Shown one piece after another: positions 26,520 through 60,605 of a stretch of DNA of 64,000 nucleotides (position 1 is its first letter; every line of letters starts with the position of its first letter). Both the position numbers and the translations under genes were made by a program. Origin of the DNA: Amoebidium appalachense (lineage: Eukaryota; Ichthyosporea); the NCBI GenBank assembly GCA_963693365.1, contig CAVNZM010000003.1, positions 15,252,001-15,316,000 of the forward strand, in the 5' to 3' direction. The notes beneath the pieces are model-generated. The model had not been told where the DNA came from. It saw only the letters and a list, made by a program, of their open reading frames with translations, and ran no database searches.

Positions 26520-26699
26520 GGCAAGTCCACCAAAATACGAAGGGCAAAAAAAAAAAAAAAAAAAAAAAAAAGTACAGGAGAACTTGAAGGTAGAGAGGTG
26601 GCCAGGCGGGGATGGGGTGATCTCTATCCCCTTCCCCATCCCTCCCCCCTTCCTAAATGCAACACTGCACTCAAGCCCCGCGCAAGTCAAACCGGGCCA
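24373..26699. other. Spacer between dynamin 3' end and metX 5' end
   Basis: It contains the metX promoter, a 400-bp alternating purine/pyrimidine (TG/CG) tract at 24780-25170, a T-then-G run at 25530-25566, G runs to 25626 and a C run at 25820-25845. A tandem duplication of cccctcgttgttgttggc lies at about 25842-25882, and C, GA and A runs at 26360-26570. No gene was recognised. Transcripts from the dynamin gene would read into it. Confidence 0.6.
24600..24622 (-). promoter_or_regulatory. metX promoter: CCAAT and TATA boxes
   Basis: On the - strand, TATAAAA (complement of 24600-24606) lies about 230 bases before the metX ATG at 24372. A CCAAT box (complement of 24618-24622) sits 12 bases upstream of it, and a second CCAAT (complement of 24542-24546) lies just downstream. 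The spacing predicts transcription starting near 24575. Confidence 0.55.
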
Positions 26700-40764
<14,065 letters not shown>

Positions 40765-43700
40765 GGTACCTGCACGTGCACGCACAAAAACACGTGCACA
40801 CGAAAATACGTGCACACACATATAAGCGCATACGCACACACACACACACACACACGCACACACGCACACACACGCACACACGCACCAAAAAAAAAAAAAA
40901 AGAATAACGAAAAAGAAGAAGAAAACAGAAGGTGCGCGCAAATGAAGTCAACAATCATGCGCACAGAGAGAAAAGGGAGGAGATGTTCAGATGCAGTGCA
41001 CCCAGACAGGTGGTGTGAGACACCCCTCAATCGTAAAGCACCACACACAACAGAAACGATAAGCGAAAAGAGCGTGTGGGCAAGCACTTACGTGACTTGA
41101 AATCGAGCGTCAGGTAAGGCAGAATCAAAACGCAAACGCAAATTTGAGGTTCACACCAGGGGAAAGAGTTGAGTATAAGAGGAGGGGGGGGGGGGGGGGG
41201 GGGGGGGAGGTTAGAGTTGTTTCTAATAAGGCCCTTTATGATTTGATTAGCATGACATGCACACTAGAGCGCATACATAACAGAAGTGCGCGGTTGCGCC
41301 GTTAAACGGAACAGGCAAACCATTATGCACGCAAAGAGCCACAGACGAAAGGCAAGAGCTACATGTGGGCAAACACGGGCACTTCCACCCATACACACAT
41401 ACACACTTAACACACGACACACACACACCCAATGCAGGTACACACATGCTTCCCTTCGACAACTTACAGGGATGTGCCTACAGAATCCTCGTGTAACCCC
41501 TGCACATGGCTAATGACACACACATGATATTTTATTTCTCGTCCGTTCACATGTGTCAGCAAATACAAACGTGCAACGACATGCGTGTAAACAAGCACAT
41601 ACATGCATGCCCCAATCACATGACCCCGGCCCACACATACACAGGCCTGAGGCTTTTCATAGACACGCAGACATAAGTAGGCACAAGGGGAATCACTAGC
41701 ATCCAAAGCGGACTGCGCGCAGCATCAAGTCTCGCTGTCCTGTCACCCACACTCACCTGTATGGCCTTATGTATGTCTTAGACGAAGCGGATCTTTTGAA
41801 AAACTCGGCTTCGATTTCACTAATATTAGTGTCAACTTGTCTTTCCGTATCCCGGGTACACTAGTGCATTAAGAGGCATATGGATGCAAACAGTCAAGGT
41901 GTGTATTTGAGTCCTTGAGTTACCATAAGCTAGGCGGTATGCAAGGGAAAAAAGCTTCGAACCATCCCAGAGGAAAGTTTCCACCAGCACCAGCCCCGCC
42001 GGCTTTTCTGCACGTAAATCGGGTTTCAGATGGATTGTCTTTACACTTGAAGATAACTGTATACTTATATGGGCCGTACGCAGAAGAAAAAGCTTCAACT
42101 ATATAATGAGAATACGGTTTCACCAACGCAACACGCTTTTCTGTCTCACCAACAAGTGACTGGGCCACCAAGAACACTGCACACAGTGGTGACGTAGTAC
42201 CTTGATATGCAATGACGATGGTGGAAGGGGGCAAAAGTACCACGAATGTTATGCTACGTAAGCGTCATGGGCTCTCTAACACTGTACTTCAGACTCTCCA
42301 AGCTCTTTGCTTCATATTTATCTATTATAGTTTTTATTATTTTCATGTCATTTCATATGGTTGTATTTTCAACCATGTGCGCTTTAAATGCTTTGTTAAC
42401 GTGTCTTGAACGTTTCTGACTCCACACCAGTGACACCACACGGCCACTTTTGCTCCCTTCCATACTAGCGAATCAGAAATAGATTTGGCTTTTAGTAAGC
42501 AGGGTTTGCCAAGTTTTCTTGGAAAAACCCGGGCAATTTGGTGCTTTTCTCAGTGCTTTTGCCTCTTTGACTGGGGATTTCTGTAAAAAAGGAAACGAGA
42601 AGGCGGAGCGTGATTGCAAGCCCTGCTAACACTGAGCCGCTTTCAATTGGCTAAACGCGCATCACGCTCTAGCCGGGCGGTCCATTGCTATCCGGCCCGA
42701 CCCGACCCAGCGCTGGCCGGTTCAGTTGTTCGCGGCCGCCGGCGGCGCGCGCCGGCGCGCCGGCCCGCAAGGCCGTGTATGCAGCAGCATAGCCGCGGCC
42801 GCGCAGCTCAGTCGGCTCGGGTCGGCGGGCTGACCCGACCCAAAAGGGTGCAAGAAGCGGCGGCATGCTCAAAGAGCTGAGCTCCGGCCTGCAAGTCGGA
42901 CGCCTGCCACAACTTCTCTGTGCCACACGACTCAGGCTCTCCTTTAGTCACTCTGAGCTGGGGCCTCTAGCATACCTTGTATGTTGCCGCAGTACGTAAG
43001 CCAGCGGGTACAAAGCCTTGGAGACTAGCTCTCCTTCCACTTTTACCTTCGTAGTTATACTACTGACATGTAGACGTAAGTTGCACACGACGCGCTAATC
43101 AGCATAAACATACAACTGCCCCCCCCCCCCCCCCCCCCCTTTCCCCCAAAAACCGTACACCATCATCTGCCAGTATAGTACCAACTCTTCCTTCCCCATC
43201 CCCACCTCCCCCAAAATTTTAGCTCGGTCGAAGGGAACGCAGCTAGCAGATCTCATTAGACTTGCAAGGAAAAATAATAGTGACTAATATTAGCCCGCTT
43301 CTTTTTTAGCCAATCGATTCTTTCCCCAACGGCGAGCCGCCTGCAATTGGTCAAAAACGCTTCACATTATATATTTTTGAAGCACTTATTACCTGTAGGC
43401 CTACAATACGTGTTTACAAAATAAACATTTGAGCTCACTGTATCTTATTAGCGGTAACTGAGTTGAGTACACCTAGCCCAATATTAGACCAGGCCCGTAT
43501 TGTTGTTGTTGCCGGACTCCGATGATCGAACCTATCCAACCTTACAATCACACGGTGTGGTTTGTATCCGCCAATCATCTATCGCCTTGATTCGAATAGA
43601 TTTCAATAGATCTTGGACCAAACAGCACGGCCGGCGTCACCGCACCGGCGGCGCAGGGCATGTATCCGTTTACCCTAAGCTCTTTGAAACGCTATTTCAA

Positions 43701-44333
43701 GAAAACTACGGCGGCTTCAGGAGGAGTTATTTTTTCTATATATCTATCATTTTCCTATTTATCTATATGTAACGTTTAATGACTCAACTGCTGGATATCC
43801 CCAAATGCATCCCTGCGCGTACGTAGTTCGCGTACATACTGGCGCTCGTATACGTACGTACGTGTGCGCAAGCCACGGCCGAACTCGAGTGTGATTCACG
43901 CTGCCACGCGCACATGAGCACGTAGTGCGCTTTACAGACAGCAAACATGCGTACAATGTGCTGTATACTACAACACCAATAAAACGAATAGCAAACCTTA
44001 TACATTTTAAATTCTGATATGCATGTACCTGCAGATGTTTTCCAGATCTCTGCACAGACGGCACCATGTGCGCACCTACCGTCTGTGCACGTGTTTGGAG
44101 GAATTTGGCGCCCGTAATGATGGCACGTGCACGCACCGTGTGGCTTTCCTTGGCCAAGGCCTGTCATGATTGTAAAAGAATGCTGGACCACAAGTACTAT
44201 TGGTTGTCACAGAATGTGCAAATATGTATAAGCACGTGCGAGGTCCATATGGTTAAACCAATTGCAACTAACAAACACGGTTGCTATTGGGTGATACGGA
44301 ACTAGCACATTTTTTATCCGGTCTTCGAGTGGG
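40765..44333. other. Divergent intergenic region between dynamin and the class C receptor
   Basis: CA/CG-rich short motifs dominate 40780-41470. A canonical gtaagt donor on the - strand at 41091-41086 may end a 5' exon of the dynamin gene. A GC-rich block lies at 42660-42890, C runs at 43120-43139, and several CCAAT/ATTGG motifs around 43310-43350. Frames of 80-130 codons exist here (for example 41920-42243 on the - strand) but show no family signature, so no gene is called. Confidence 0.5.
42660..42890. other. GC-rich block with palindrome and inverted repeats
   Basis: It contains the 14-bp palindrome gccggcgcgccggc (42751-42764), nearby ggcggcgcgcgcc, and pieces of ccgacccgaccc in direct and inverted form (about 42695 and 42816-42845). 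It contrasts with the AT-rich surroundings and is the only CpG-island-like segment in the divergent spacer. Confidence 0.55.
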
Positions 44334-44340
44334 TATAAAA
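44286..44340 (+). promoter_or_regulatory. Class C receptor promoter: CCAAT and TATA boxes
   Basis: ATTGG at 44286-44290 is followed by TATAAAA at 44334-44340 (gggtataaaaggcatgcc). More CCAAT/ATTGG motifs lie at about 44200 and 44257. The predicted transcription start is near 44368, leaving a 5' leader of about 480 bases before the ATG at 44853, which may contain an intron. Confidence 0.6.
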
Positions 44341-44852
44341 GGCATGCCCGTAGGTCTGGGGCACAGTTTTGCAGCCAAAAATCAGTGGCGCACTTACTAC
44401 TTTAGCAATTTGACATATATGCATGTTACTGCTTGCTAACCTAAGACTTGCGCTGGTACATAGCAAATTGCAGGCATTTTGTAGCTTAGCCTAGCTAGCT
44501 GCACCGGCACCACTTAACCAACTCTCGCATACTGTACGCATTAGTTTATAGCAGAATAAACATCGTTACCAAACCAGACGCTGTGTAAATCATTATGATA
44601 CATGCGCGCAAGCTTGCATTATTTTTCCGATTGTAGACACACACTGATTAATGTGTATACTGTAGTTACTACTGTAGACACACCAGAATCCTTATGAGCC
44701 CCCTATGATCGTACCCACGTGCACTTAATGCATAAAAATAACATCCTACGCAGTGTAATAGTATGGTTCAAGAACTGAATAACAATTTGTAGGTATTCAT
44801 CACCCAAGGCAAAAACATATCAGCCAAATAGGGTTTAAACACTAAACAAAAC

Positions 44853-51599
<6,747 letters not shown>

Positions 51600-52479
51600 G
51601 ATGCAAGCGTGGGTAGCTATTTATGGTATTTATGGCCTAATTGGTTAACATTAGGTTGTCGAGTCGGTTGTGTGCCATTCCGAACTATTGCTGTGTAAGT
51701 TGGGCAGGTCCGGGGGGGGTGGTGGTGGTGGGGGAGGGGGGGGAGATGGGGGGGGCGGGGTCATATTACGAAATCCTAATTACTTCTATTAAGTTTTCAT
51801 CTATCATATCTCTTTTTTGCTCGGAAGTGGGGGGGGGGGGGGGGGGGGGGGGGGGGGAGGGGGGGAGGGGGGGGGGGGGGGGGGTATTATTTTGATAGCC
51901 ATTTGCTCATCTCAGAATGGTTCAACATGCTATAGAGAACGGCTTTATTCTGTGGTAACACTTTACCTTAAAAAGTGTTTAATCCGATTTCCCCTTTTGC
52001 ACGATGTGCAGATTTAAGCATCTGCAGGTGCACCAAAGTTCCACACGGAAAATCATCTTGAGTGCAGCCTGGAGTCGCACTCGACAACATTATTGTAATC
52101 GGAGACTTCCTTTTTCACCGGGGTCTTTTGAGCCCCCCCCCATCCCCCCAGACTTCCCTCCCCGGACCCCCCTTCTCTTCCCCCCCTCCCCCCCCCCCCC
52201 CCCCGGCCACCCACCCACACCCACTCACCCACTCCTTCCCCACCATATGTGAATATCAGTGTACTGTCATATTTGAAAAATGCACATATGGTGGTGGGTA
52301 ACAATTGCGACCGCCCGTAATAATTTGTTTATAATGACTTTACTGAGATGCTCATCAAAAGAGAAGCTTTCGTGATATTTGCTCTCACAATCTCTTTTTT
52401 CTGCTGCCCCTCCCCCTTCCCCCCCCCCCCCCCCCCCCCCGTCGTTCCACGTTTTCTTCTTTCTTCTCCTTACTTTCCG
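51600..52479. other. Spacer downstream of the receptor gene
   Basis: It is unique sequence with G runs at 51830-51885 and C runs at 52185-52204 and 52420-52440. A 3' UTR and poly(A) region of the receptor are expected in the first few hundred bases, but no clear AATAAA follows the stop codon closely. No gene is seen. Confidence 0.5.
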
Positions 52480-53695
52480 TCCTGCAGGAAGTTATCCATG
52501 CTTCCTTCTGTGTAATGCGTCACCCTTTCTTAATGCTGCTGCCGAAATGCAAATATGTCCGTAGCAATAAATAGTGCGTAATTCCAGAATTGAAAAAAGC
52601 TGAGAGTGAAAGCTTGTGTTGTATTCATCTGTCTTTTGGGTTTGTGCCCTTTTTTAGCTTCTTGGGTCGGCGGGGGGGGGGGGGGGCGGGAGGAGGGGCG
52701 AGGGCGGGATGTTAAGGTAGGGGGAGAGAGAGGTGGGGGGGAAGGAGGGGAAGTGGATAGGAGGGCCTGGGGTTGGGAGGGGGGTTCGTTCGACCACAGA
52801 GGATGGGCAGTCGATTATTTTTTGGGTTTAATCTTCACAAAATCCAGTCCAGTTGCTTAGTCTGATCCCAACATGGTAACATCGACCCCTCGCGTTTATC
52901 TCCATCCCCCCAGGGGCTTACAGCTAGAGCTGAAGTAGACCCCTTTTTCCAACTCCCACCCATACCCCTCCCCCCCCCCCCCCCCCCCCCGTGGAATCAA
53001 CAAGCTTAGATTATTTGCTCTCTTTCTGTACCACAATCAAACTCTGCAATCCACATACTTGCATAGTCTCACTAGTCATCCGACACTTTGGGCGATTACC
53101 CAAGCAAGTGCAGGCCATTTTGGTGGCGTGGGAAAACCTGCAACAGTGGTAGGGAACCAAACAACCGTTCTCTTCCAGACGCCCGTTAATGTTGCTGAAA
53201 AAAAAACTCCGTGAGCATGGTTGCCTAGACTTTTGTCAGCCCCCACTCTGATCCCCCTCCTCCCTCCCCTTCTATCTCTCCCCTCTCCCTCCCCTCCCGC
53301 AACCCCCCCCCCCCCCCCCCCCCCGCCACACACACACACACACAGACACAGAGACACAAAGGCTCTGACATATGCACCAAAAGAATATGCAACAAAAATA
53401 CATTTTGGTCACACATTCCTTATTTTTTTGCTCCCCCCCCCCCCCCCCCCCCCCGGCCCCTTTTCTCTCCCTCTCTCTCTCTCTCTCTCTCCCTCCCTCC
53501 CCCCACCCCCCCCACCTCCCCGTTCCACTTATTCTTTCTCCCAACTCCTTCATTTCCCTCCTGCATTAAGGAAATTATCCCTGCCCCTTCTGTCAAGTGG
53601 AAGCCTTCATCTTTTCTGATGGCTGCTTGAACACAAGGTGAGTAAAAAGAAAAAAAAAGAAAGTATCTGTTTTTAGTTTCTTGTGTCGGTTTGGG
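52480..53695. repeat. Tandem array, unit U copy 1 (with tail of a preceding copy)
   Basis: The tail of a preceding unit (tatccatgcttccttctgtg, 52490-52665) is followed by a full U block. Its landmarks are agtctgatcccaacatgg (about 52855), ctttctgtaccacaatcaa (about 53022), ttgggcgattacccaagc (about 53090), gaaaacctgcaacag and cccgttaatgttgctgaaaa (about 53190), and a tail at 53566-53690. The same landmarks recur in order at 55050-55825. Confidence 0.85.
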
Positions 53696-54015
53696 AAGAG
53701 GTGGGGAGGGGGGATGTGGAGGTGGTGGTGGTGGTGGTGGGGGGAGGGGGGGGGGGGGGGGGGGGGAGAGAGAGAGAGAGGGAGAGAGAGGGAGAGAGGG
53801 AGAGAGAGATGTGTGTGTGGGAAGGGAGGGGGGGGAGTGGTAATCGGAGCCAGAAGGGGGGGTTGGGAGGGCGGGTTAGTTCGTTTTTTGGGGAGGAGGC
53901 GGGGATGAGTAGAGGTGGCCTCAGAATGTCGGAATGTCGAATGTCTTCACTCTTCCACTTCACGAAAGCCTTCATTACTCCCTTGGGGTAATCTAGATTC
54001 CGTTGGTTTTATGGC

Positions 54016-54205
<190 letters not shown>

Positions 54206-54279
54206 CTTCCCCAACCCCCCACCCCCCGCCACCCTTCCCTTCCTCCCTATTCCCCCCTCTCTGAATAAAGAATGCCACT

Positions 54280-54960
54280 GTTTGGTCCCCCGGGAGGGAT
54301 ACTCGTGTGGCTGGCATGCAAGTAGACAGGGCAAAAGTTGAAAACTTAAACTTGCACATGGAGAAGTACAGTTCAATCTTATATGGTTTAGGGTGGCTTG
54401 TGGAGGTTTGTTGGTTGTGGGGAGGAGGGCGAGAGAGGGGGGAATGGGGGGGGGAGTTCATATGAGGGGTTGCTTTCAAATTCAAGTTTGGTTAGTGCTC
54501 TAAGTTTTTCGTGCAATCCGGCACTGAAGCAATTTCTGGATACAATATAAGCAATCTGATTCAACCAGGTCGTCCCACAATCACATACTGAAATGTGTCC
54601 CATATGCCTTTTGCTAATATCAAATTGCATCAGTCATCTTATGAACCATATGTCCATTTTCCACCTCACAGAGGTTGATAAGCCTGCAAAGACTTCCCCG
54701 ACCTAATGGGAAATGTTGCCCCATGATACTTTAACGCATAAACTTGTACACTTCTCTCCTCTACTCTTTCTCTAAGCTTGTGTCGGGATTTAAAACGGAA
54801 ATTAAAATCCTAAAGGAATTTTTGGTTTGTCAGAAAATGCCACATGGGGAAATCATTCCTCACGAGGCTGCAGTTGTTCATTTTCCATTTGCCCTGGATA
54901 CAAACAAATGCTAAAGAAATTGCTCATGATTTAAAAAAAACATTAGGCTGGAACATCTCT
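54280..54960. repeat. Tandem array, block A copy 1
   Basis: Landmarks are actcgtgtggctggcatgc, agttgaaaacttaaacttg, cacatggagaagtacagttc, cccacaatcacatactgaaa, tgcatcagtcatc and gcataaacttgtac. All recur in the same order at 56690-57385. A - strand frame across it (54388-54630) is protein-like (HISVCDCGTTWLNQIAYIVS), but its homologues in the other copies are broken. Confidence 0.8.
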
Positions 54961-55049
54961 GTTCGAGGAAACTAAAGCCATTTGTGGTGGTAGGGTGGTG
55001 GGTACTCAAATTTCTCCTCTTTCATTTTTTCTTTCTTTTTTGGGGGGAT

Positions 55050-55825
55050 GGGGGAGCCAGTTATTTCTAGGTTTTTAAGCTTCAAAGAATCCAGCCCAGC
55101 TGCTTTGACTGATCCCAACATGGTTACAACTAGAGCTGAAGTAGGCCCCGTTACGCAATTCCCCCCACAACCCCCTCCCCCCCCCCCTTCTTATTTATAT
55201 GCAATCAATCACCCCCCCCCCCCCCTTCTTATTTGTATGCAATCAATCACCCCCCCCCCCCCCCTTCTTATTTGTATGCAATCAATCACGGTGCATATAG
55301 TATACGAATTAATGAGCATCTTTATTTCATTTGCTCTCTTTCTGTACCACAATCACACTCTGCAATACACATACTTGCCATAGTCTTACTATTCACCAGT
55401 CATTTCGGACGACAACCCAAACAAGTGCAGCACACCCCAGTGGGGTGGGAAAACCTGCATCACAGGCGTGGTAGGTTGAGGACAATCCTTCCGTTTTGGA
55501 CGTCCATTAATGTTGCTGAAAAAACCCGTGAGAATGGTAGCCTAGACTTGTATCTGCCCCCGTTCTGACCCTCACTCCCCTCCCCATCTCTCTTTCCCCC
55601 ACCTTTTCTTTCTTCTTTCTCCTTACTTTCGGTCGTGCTTTCAGGAAAATATCCATGCCCCCTTCTGTGCAATGTGTATGTGTCATCCTTTCTAATGGTG
55701 CTGAAAAGAAAACGTGTCCGTAGGAATAATTAGTGAGCAATCCCAAAATTGAAACTCTGAGCTGAGAAACAAAGTGTGTTGTATTTGCCTGCCCTTTTTT
55801 TTTAGTTTCTTATGTCGGTGGAGGA
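55050..55825. repeat. Tandem array, unit U copy 2
   Basis: This is a full copy with gactgatcccaacatgg, ctttctgtaccacaatcac, caagtgcagcacacccc, gtccattaatgttgctgaaaa and atatccatgcccccttctg. It also holds an internal triplication of ttcttatttgtatgcaatca followed by a C run (55190-55290). Confidence 0.85.
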
Positions 55826-56024
55826 AGAGGGGAGGGGGAGGAAGGGGGGGAAGGGGGGGGGGGGAGGGGGGTAGGGGGGGTTAGGGGGATAGAAGGTGGG
55901 ATAGGGGGGGAGGGGGTACATACGGAGGCAGTAGGCCCCGGGGTTGACAGTGGGGGTTCGTTCGATTTTTTCTTTAAGGGGGGGGGGGGGGGGGGGAAGG
56001 GGGGAAGGGGGTGGGTGGGTGGGT

Positions 56025-56058
<34 letters not shown>

Positions 56059-56236
56059 CTCAGACAGCCTAACTCCTGCACTCCTTCATTCGAATTAAAT
56101 CCTAATTAATTTAAATCCTATTTAATTTAATTCCGCAGGTTTTGAGGCCAAAAAATCTCTCTCCCTCTTTCCCTCCCTGCCTCCCGTCCTCCCTCCCTCC
56201 CTCCCTCCCTCCCTCCCTCTCTCCCTCTCTCCCTCC

Positions 56237-56385
<149 letters not shown>

Positions 56386-56437
56386 CTCCTCCTCCTCCTC
56401 ACACGCACACACACACACACACTCCCTCTCTCTCCCT

Positions 56438-56510
<73 letters not shown>

Positions 56511-56689
56511 TCTCTCTCTCACCCACACACTGTGACGTTGTTGCTCTCTCTCTCTCTCTTTCTCTCTTTCTCTCTGTGTCTCTTCCCCCCACCCATTCTC
56601 TCTCTCTTCCTCTCGCTCTCTCGTTCTCCCTCCTCCCTCTCTCCATCCCTCCCCCCCCCCCCCCCTCCTCCCTCCTCCCCTCCCGCCCC

Positions 56690-57215
56690 CATCCCCCTGA
56701 ATCATGGTTGCCAATGTTTGCTCTCCGAAGGGACACTCGTGTGGCTGGCATGCGTATAAACTAAGGGCCAAAGTTGAAAACTTGACCTTTGCACATGGAG
56801 AAGTACACTTCAATCCCATAGGGTTAGGGTGGCTGGTGGGGGTCTGCTGTTGGCGCAGAGAGGAGGGCGAGAGGGAGGGGAGGGAGGGGGGGGGGGGGGA
56901 GGGGGAAGTGCATACGAAGGGGAGAGACTTGTTTTGAGCTTATTTGTTAGTTAAGTGTTATAAGCTTCTCATGCAATCGTCGTTGCACTGAAGTTATCTC
57001 GGCAAAAAATATAGGCTTAGCCTATCTGATGCAACCTAGTTGTCCAACAATCACGTACTAAATGTGTCTCGTTTGGATTTTGCTGGTTTGCATCAGTCAT
57101 CCTGGGCGTACCACGTTTTCATGCAGCGCTCACCAAGGTTCAAAAACCTGCAAATGTCTTTGCCGCTTGATGGGTGACATTGCCCAAACATTGACGCATA
57201 AACTTATCCCCCCCC

Positions 57216-57246
<31 letters not shown>

Positions 57247-57385
57247 ACACACACCCTCTCCCTTCTCTGTCCGTTCCCCCCTCGCCCAAACACTTATCAG
57301 CTCATCAGCGTTCGTCAAATAAGGTTTTTTTGGTTTTTCAGGAAGACTAGTTGGGGAAATCTTCCTTTCTTTGCTCAGGTTATCC
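56690..57385. repeat. Tandem array, block A copy 2
   Basis: It is homologous end to end with 54280-54960 at a distance of about 2.42 kb. The - strand frame that is open in copy 1 is interrupted here. Confidence 0.8.
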
Positions 57386-57497
57386 ATTGCTATTTGCCTC
57401 AAACCGTGATATACCCATGCTATAGAATATGCTCATGGTCAGATAACATCAAGAAGGGGTGTTTTCTCTTTTCATTTTTTCCTTTTTTTTTTTTTTT

Positions 57498-57549
<52 letters not shown>

Positions 57550-57681
57550 CGAGGGGGGGGGAGGGCGAGGGTAGGTGCTGGTGGTGGTTTTGATGGGGGC
57601 GGGGGGCTTGGTGACCTGCTAGCAGGGAAGCAGAAGAGAGGGCCATATGAATGGGGTATGGATATTCTTTCACGCTTCACA

Positions 57682-58120
57682 GAGCTTGATTCCAATCAGT
57701 TGCTTGGTCCGTTCTCGGCATTTTATCACCATCGACAACCCCACACCTCTATATCCATGCCCTCTTATAGCTATAGTTGAAACAAACTCAGGTTTTCAAT
57801 TGCAAACCATTGGGTTTCCGGGCACACCAAGGTCTTATACCATCAATGCACGAATACCATAAATATTACGATAGTTGTTTGGGATTTTTGTACCTCTTCT
57901 GTACCACAATCACGCTCTGAAATCCACATGCTTGTCATAGTCTTACTAGTCACCAGGTATTTTGGGCGACCACCCAAGCAGATGCAGCACACCTTTGTGA
58001 GGTGGTAACGCTGCACCACAGAAGGCACCGCAAAGGTTGTTCCACCTTGCTTACTCGTTGTTTTTGCTGAAATATCCTACAAGACAGCCGGAACTCCACT
58101 CTCATCTGCTACCCTCGAGC
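57682..58120. repeat. Tandem array, unit U copy 3 (partial)
   Basis: It contains cagttgcttggtccgttctc, tctgtaccacaatcacgctc, ttttgggcgaccacccaagc and gcagcacacctttgtg. A - strand frame (CICLGGRPKYLVTSKTM) is open over 61 codons but is not conserved in the sister copies. Confidence 0.75.
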
Positions 58121-58189
58121 CCCCCCCCCCCCCCCCCAAAAAAAAAAAAAAAAAAAAAAAACCATACACACACGCATACACACACACAC

Positions 58190-58191
58190 AT

Positions 58192-58241
<50 letters not shown>

Positions 58242-58310
58242 GCGCACGCGCACGCGCACGCGCACGCGCACGCGCACGCGCTCGCACTCGCACTCGCACT
58301 CGCACACACG
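58190..58310. repeat. (GCAC)n/(CGCA)n alternating tract
   Basis: Tetramer GCAC repeats pass into CGCACG and then CTCGCA repeats. The strict purine/pyrimidine alternation over about 120 bp favours Z-DNA. Confidence 0.85.
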
Positions 58311-58699
58311 CACACACACACAATATAAACACCGTGAAACATCACTTTAATGGTCCAGGAAGTCCCTCACACACACACACGCACGCACGCACACACACAC
58401 ACACACACACACACTTTCTGTCTCTCTCTCTGTCTCTCTCTCGCTCTCTCTCCCTCCCTCCCTCCCTCCCTCCCTCTCTCTCTCTCGCTCTCTCTTCCTC
58501 CCTCCCTCTGTCTCTTTATCTCTCTCTCTGTCTCTGTCTCTGTCTCCCCTTCTGTCGTTCTGTCTCGCTGTGGAATGGATACGGTTATGCATCTGGCACA
58601 TGCAATCAATGTGTGCCTGCGTATGTGTGTGTGTTTTTTTTCAAAATTTAATCACATGTACTGTTCCAGAAACTAAACGTTGGTTCCGTGACACAGTAA

Positions 58700-59080
58700 T
58701 GAACCGGAGCGAAAACGTAAACGTGCGTGTGCCTGTCACATATGCACATACATTAACGATAAGTCATCCGGGCCGGGCTTTATAACTATGGCGGTCCACT
58801 GATGATGGCTATAGTAACACACATTTACAAGACCATGAAAAGCCACTACATGGCCGTGCGGATTTATCTGAGACTCAGAAAATCAAGCAGTACAGCCCAA
58901 CTCCACCAAAATTCAGCGTCATAATTGTGGTGACTGGTGCAAGGCAATAAACCTTCATGTGCTGCAGCACAAAACCATGTGCTATCTGTCACCCAAAACA
59001 CTGATACCGTAATCGATACTGATATACACCGCAGGAAAGAGGGGCTGGGACCGATACAGTTGAATTTTTGCTTCAGTTTG
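58700..59080. other. Unique-sequence island within the repeat array
   Basis: About 380 bases of non-repetitive sequence have open frames on both strands; the - strand one, ending at 58864, includes WFCAAAHEGLLPC. No recognisable domain is present. It may hold one exon of an unidentified gene. Confidence 0.25.
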
Positions 59081-59329
59081 GGATTTACACACACACACAC
59101 ACACACCTCCCTTTCCCCCAACGTTGAAGAATCACCACACACATCGACACACAAAACAACACGAACACATTGTCAATTCAGGCCTCGTCCCCTGATCATT
59201 GCAGCTCCATGCATATGACTCCGACCCCGACCCTCTTCCCCAGTTCTCACCCACCCATATGCAAGTGCCCACAAAATTGCAAACAAGGTCATTTACGAAC
59301 AGTAACTCACTGAGTGTGTGCCGGTCATC

Positions 59330-59600
59330 CACAGCAGCAGTTCAAATCCGATATTTTCCCGAGTCAAATGTCCCACAATCACACTCTGAAATCTTTAAAC
59401 CCGCCATTGATTATGCCTCTTCCGGTCATTTTGGGCGACCACCCAAGCCTATGCATATCACGCTATGCAGTCGTAGACTCTTATTCTCTGATGGTGACGG
59501 AGTTTGAAGACGGCCTCGGTGATCGACGAGACGTTTCTCAGCTTGGCAGTGTCCCATACTATCGGTACGTCCAAATATGCTGCTGAAATATTCATGTGAT

Positions 59601-59605
<5 letters not shown>
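59330..59605. repeat. Tandem array, unit U copy 4 (diverged)
   Basis: It retains gtcccacaatcacactctga (59370-59391), ttttgggcgaccacccaagc and a gctgctgaaatatt end. The - strand includes a protein-like stretch (VPIVWDTAKLRNVSSITEAV) interrupted by a stop just beyond it. Confidence 0.65.
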
Positions 59606-59634
<29 letters not shown>

Positions 59635-59667
59635 ACCTTGGGGGGGGGGGGGAAAGAAAAGAAAAAA

Positions 59668-59693
59668 AAGAAAAGAAAGAAAGAAAGATCGAA

Positions 59694-59746
<53 letters not shown>

Positions 59747-59750
59747 CGAA

Positions 59751-59790
<40 letters not shown>

Positions 59791-59792
59791 GA
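59668..59792. repeat. (GAAA)n tetranucleotide array
   Basis: GAAA repeats are interrupted twice by agatcgaaaa (about 59686 and 59743), so a 57-bp segment was itself duplicated. It produces a Lys/Arg/Glu-rich spurious frame. Confidence 0.9.
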
Positions 59793-60220
59793 AGAAAACC
59801 AAATTATGAAGACAAAAGTTTCTCGAATATGCATGTTTATGCATAGTCGACCCGTGGATAAGGTTAAACGTTTGACATAAGTGTACATGTTGAAACTTCC
59901 CCATTTGCATCAAGTGGTATGCTACAGAAAGGGATAATGAAAGCTTAAGGCTGTGCACCACACTTCTCTGCCGTGATTGGCATAGCTTGGCATTGGGCAC
60001 ACACACACACCCCACATGCAACCGTAGGCATGCAAGCTGCCTCGTGGTTCTGCACGTGCACAACAGACCCGCGGACACGAAACTAAAAGCATTTTCAACT
60101 TTTTAGCTCTCTGTCACCCTAACACGGTACTGTAGTTGACTGTGACACTGCTATGTACCCCAGGAGAAGCTGGCTAGGATTAAGACAGTTACTATTTTGT
60201 ACCCCCCAACTCTCCTCCCC

Positions 60221-60258
<38 letters not shown>

Positions 60259-60289
60259 CCCCCCAGGCCCCAGCCAACCAACCAACACT

Positions 60290-60419
<130 letters not shown>

Positions 60420-60464
60420 CCTTTCCATGAAACCTTATGCACCAGTCATCCAAAGCACCCGTAT

Positions 60465-60605
60465 CCTCTTGTACCGTACCACAATCACACCCTGGAGTTC
60501 TCATAGTTGACATAATGCCTCTTAGCTATTAGTGGGGCTTCCATGGATGCCCCGAGATATTGCTGAAGAAAAACACGCGATCTAGACATAACAGAGTCTA
60601 ACCCC
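60465..60605. repeat. Tandem array, unit U copy 5 (remnant)
   Basis: It retains gtaccacaatcacaccctgg and gatattgctgaagaaaaac, with the central part lost. Confidence 0.6.

Noticed and set aside
42614-42926. Overlapping frames on both strands in the GC-rich block
   Set aside because: High GC content removes stop codons on both strands. The compositions (Arg/Ala/Pro) follow base composition and show no domain.
58864-59154. - strand frame as a gene
   Set aside because: Part of it is unique and protein-like, but the upstream half is a CA-repeat product and no splice partner or family could be found.
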